Assembly: GCA_035687895.1 (NCBI GenBank)
Contig: DASRUE010000184.1
Coordinates: 1 to 8,303, forward strand
Source: JAERML01 sp035687895
Lineage (GTDB): Bacteria > Bacteroidota > Ignavibacteria > UBA10030 > UBA6906
Length of the DNA stretch: 8,303 nucleotides
Direction of reading: 5' to 3'
The notes beneath the pieces were generated by a model. It searched no databases. It was given only the letters and a program-made list of their open reading frames with translations, and was not told the origin of the DNA. The translations under genes and the position numbers were made by a program. Shown piece by piece: positions 7,088 to 8,303 of the stretch. Positions within the stretch are counted from its first letter, which is position 1; every line of letters starts with the position of its first letter.

Positions 7088-8303
7088 GACAACACGGAAA
7101 GAGCGAGCAATCCTGGTGGGTGTTACCGTTGGAAGGGTGGCGCGGGTGCGGGTGGAAGAGTACCTCGAAGAACTTGCACTGCTGGCGGAATCCGCCGGTG
7201 CGCTCGTCATTCACCGGCTTATCCAGGAGCGTCATGCCATCGACGCGGCATTTTTCATCGGCAGCGGGAAGGCCGACGAATTAAGTTATCTGGTGGATCA
7301 AGACAAGATCGACCTAGTGATCTTCGACGACGACCTGACGTCTGTTCAGGTACGCAACCTGGAGAAAATCATCAAGTGCAAGATCATTGACCGGAGCGGC
7401 ATGATTCTCGATATCTTCGCTTCGCGCGCACGGACCAGCGAGGCAAAGACCCAGGTCGAGCTCGCCCAGCTCCAGTACATGCTACCGCGCTTGACACGAC
7501 AGTGGACTCATCTTTCAAAGCAATTCGGCGGGATTGGCACCAAGGGACCTGGTGAGACCCAGATTGAGACGGACCGGCGCGCCATACGGGCCAAGATCAG
7601 CCATTTGCACGCGAAACTCCGTCGCATCAACAAGGAGCGGGCCGTGCAGCGGAAAGGGCGGACGAAGTTTCCCCGCATCGCGCTTGTTGGCTATACGAAC
7701 GTCGGAAAATCAACTCTCCTCAACTGGTTCGCGCACGCCGACGTTCTGGTAGAAGACCGACTCTTCGCCACACTTGATTCCACCGTCCGGCAGGTGGACC
7801 TGTCTCCCGCGCATCGGATCCTCCTGTCCGACACCGTGGGCTTCATCCGGAAACTCCCTCACAACCTCGTTGCATCCTTTAAGAGCACGCTGGAGGAAGT
7901 GACGGAAGCAGATATCCTTCTCCACGTTGTCGACGTGAGCCATCCGTTGTTCGAGGAACAAATCGCAATCGTGAACGAGACGTTGGAGGAGATCGGTGCG
8001 ACCGGTAAGCCGACCATTATGGTCTTCAACAAGATCGACCGGCTTGAAACGCGTACCATCTTCACGTACTTGCAGGGAAATCACGAGAATGCAGTATTTG
8101 TATCCGCAGCCCGCAGCATCAACATGAAGTCGCTCGAAGACAAGATCATCGAGCTGCTGGACACAGGCATTGAGGAGCAGACAATGACCTTCGGCCAGGA
8201 TGACTACCAGATCATCTCGCAAATCCACGACATGGCGGAAATCCTTGAGAAAAAATATGAGGGGGATGAGATTACAATTCGTTTCAGAATGAACCGGATG
8301 CAC
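7074..8303 (+). CDS. hflX: GTPase HflX, ribosome-associated (3' end beyond window)
   Basis: 410 codons are visible; the family is usually 410-450 residues, so little is missing. The HflX N-terminal domain (about 1-195) includes FIGSGKADEL, VIFDDDLTSVQVRNLEK (82-98) and the signature FGGIGTKGPGETQIETDRR (151-169). The G domain follows: G1 GYTNVGKST (206-214), G2 in FATLDSTVR (231-239), G3 DTVGF (253-257), G4 NKID (319-322) and G5 VSA (343-345). HflX binds the 50S subunit and can split stalled or heat-damaged 70S ribosomes using GTP. The GTG start at 7074 is preceded by AGGGAGAG with a five-base gap and lies inside the end of the batA-like gene, which suggests translational coupling. No key residue is missing. 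A TTG at 7080 in the same frame is a less likely start. Confidence 0.97.
   Translation, partial: MQLNETTRKERAILVGVTVGRVARVRVEEYLEELALLAESAGALVIHRLIQERHAIDAAFFIGSGKADELSYLVDQDKIDLVIFDDDLTSVQVRNLEKIIKCKIIDRSGMILDIFASRARTSEAKTQVELAQLQYMLPRLTRQWTHLSKQFGGIGTKGPGETQIETDRRAIRAKISHLHAKLRRINKERAVQRKGRTKFPRIALVGYTNVGKSTLLNWFAHADVLVEDRLFATLDSTVRQVDLSPAHRILLSDTVGFIRKLPHNLVASFKSTLEEVTEADILLHVVDVSHPLFEEQIAIVNETLEEIGATGKPTIMVFNKIDRLETRTIFTYLQGNHENAVFVSAARSINMKSLEDKIIELLDTGIEEQTMTFGQDDYQIISQIHDMAEILEKKYEGDEITIRFRMNRMH

Noticed and set aside
7710..8303. 197-codon open frame on the minus strand opposite hflX
   Set aside because: It lies entirely antisense to unmistakable HflX G-domain sequence; high-GC third positions of hflX keep the opposite frame open.

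Overview
The window most likely comes from a member of the Bacteroidota/Ignavibacteriota/Chlorobi (FCB) group, probably an Ignavibacteria- or Kapabacteria-like lineage; genus cannot be read from it. The evidence is a BatA-type aerotolerance protein with a von Willebrand factor A (VWA) domain and a C-terminal membrane anchor, a patatin fused to an outer-membrane barrel, a fossil type IX secretion (T9SS) sorting domain, and two divergent promoter candidates of the TTG-N20-TAnnTTTT kind seen in Bacteroidota. Base composition is moderately GC-rich and looks even across the genes.

Layout. The left 4.7 kb is all minus strand. From the middle leftward it holds: a signal-peptide-bearing patatin/POTRA/beta-barrel protein (1906-4683); an orphan, interrupted T9SS C-terminal sorting-domain remnant (1631-1834); a small unrecognised 87-residue gene (1265-1528); a six-helix MarC-family membrane protein (613-1188); and, running off the left edge, a REP-associated-transposase-like protein (1-426) that has lost both its HUH histidines and its catalytic tyrosine. 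The right 3.4 kb is plus strand: a BatA/VWA/amidotransferase-like membrane protein (4880-7087), whose stop overlaps the start of hflX (7074 to beyond the right edge).

How the parts relate. The patatin gene and the BatA-like gene are divergent across a 196-bp spacer with one candidate promoter for each direction. batA-like and hflX overlap by 14 bp and are almost certainly one transcript. The patatin-barrel, MarC and BatA-like proteins are all envelope proteins, but nothing shows that they act together. HflX is a ribosome-associated GTPase. I see no defence island, CRISPR array, prophage, tRNA or rRNA. The most unusual items are the catalytically dead RAYT-like protein, the stranded T9SS sorting domain, and the patatin-barrel protein with an expanded POTRA region and an altered nucleophile elbow.
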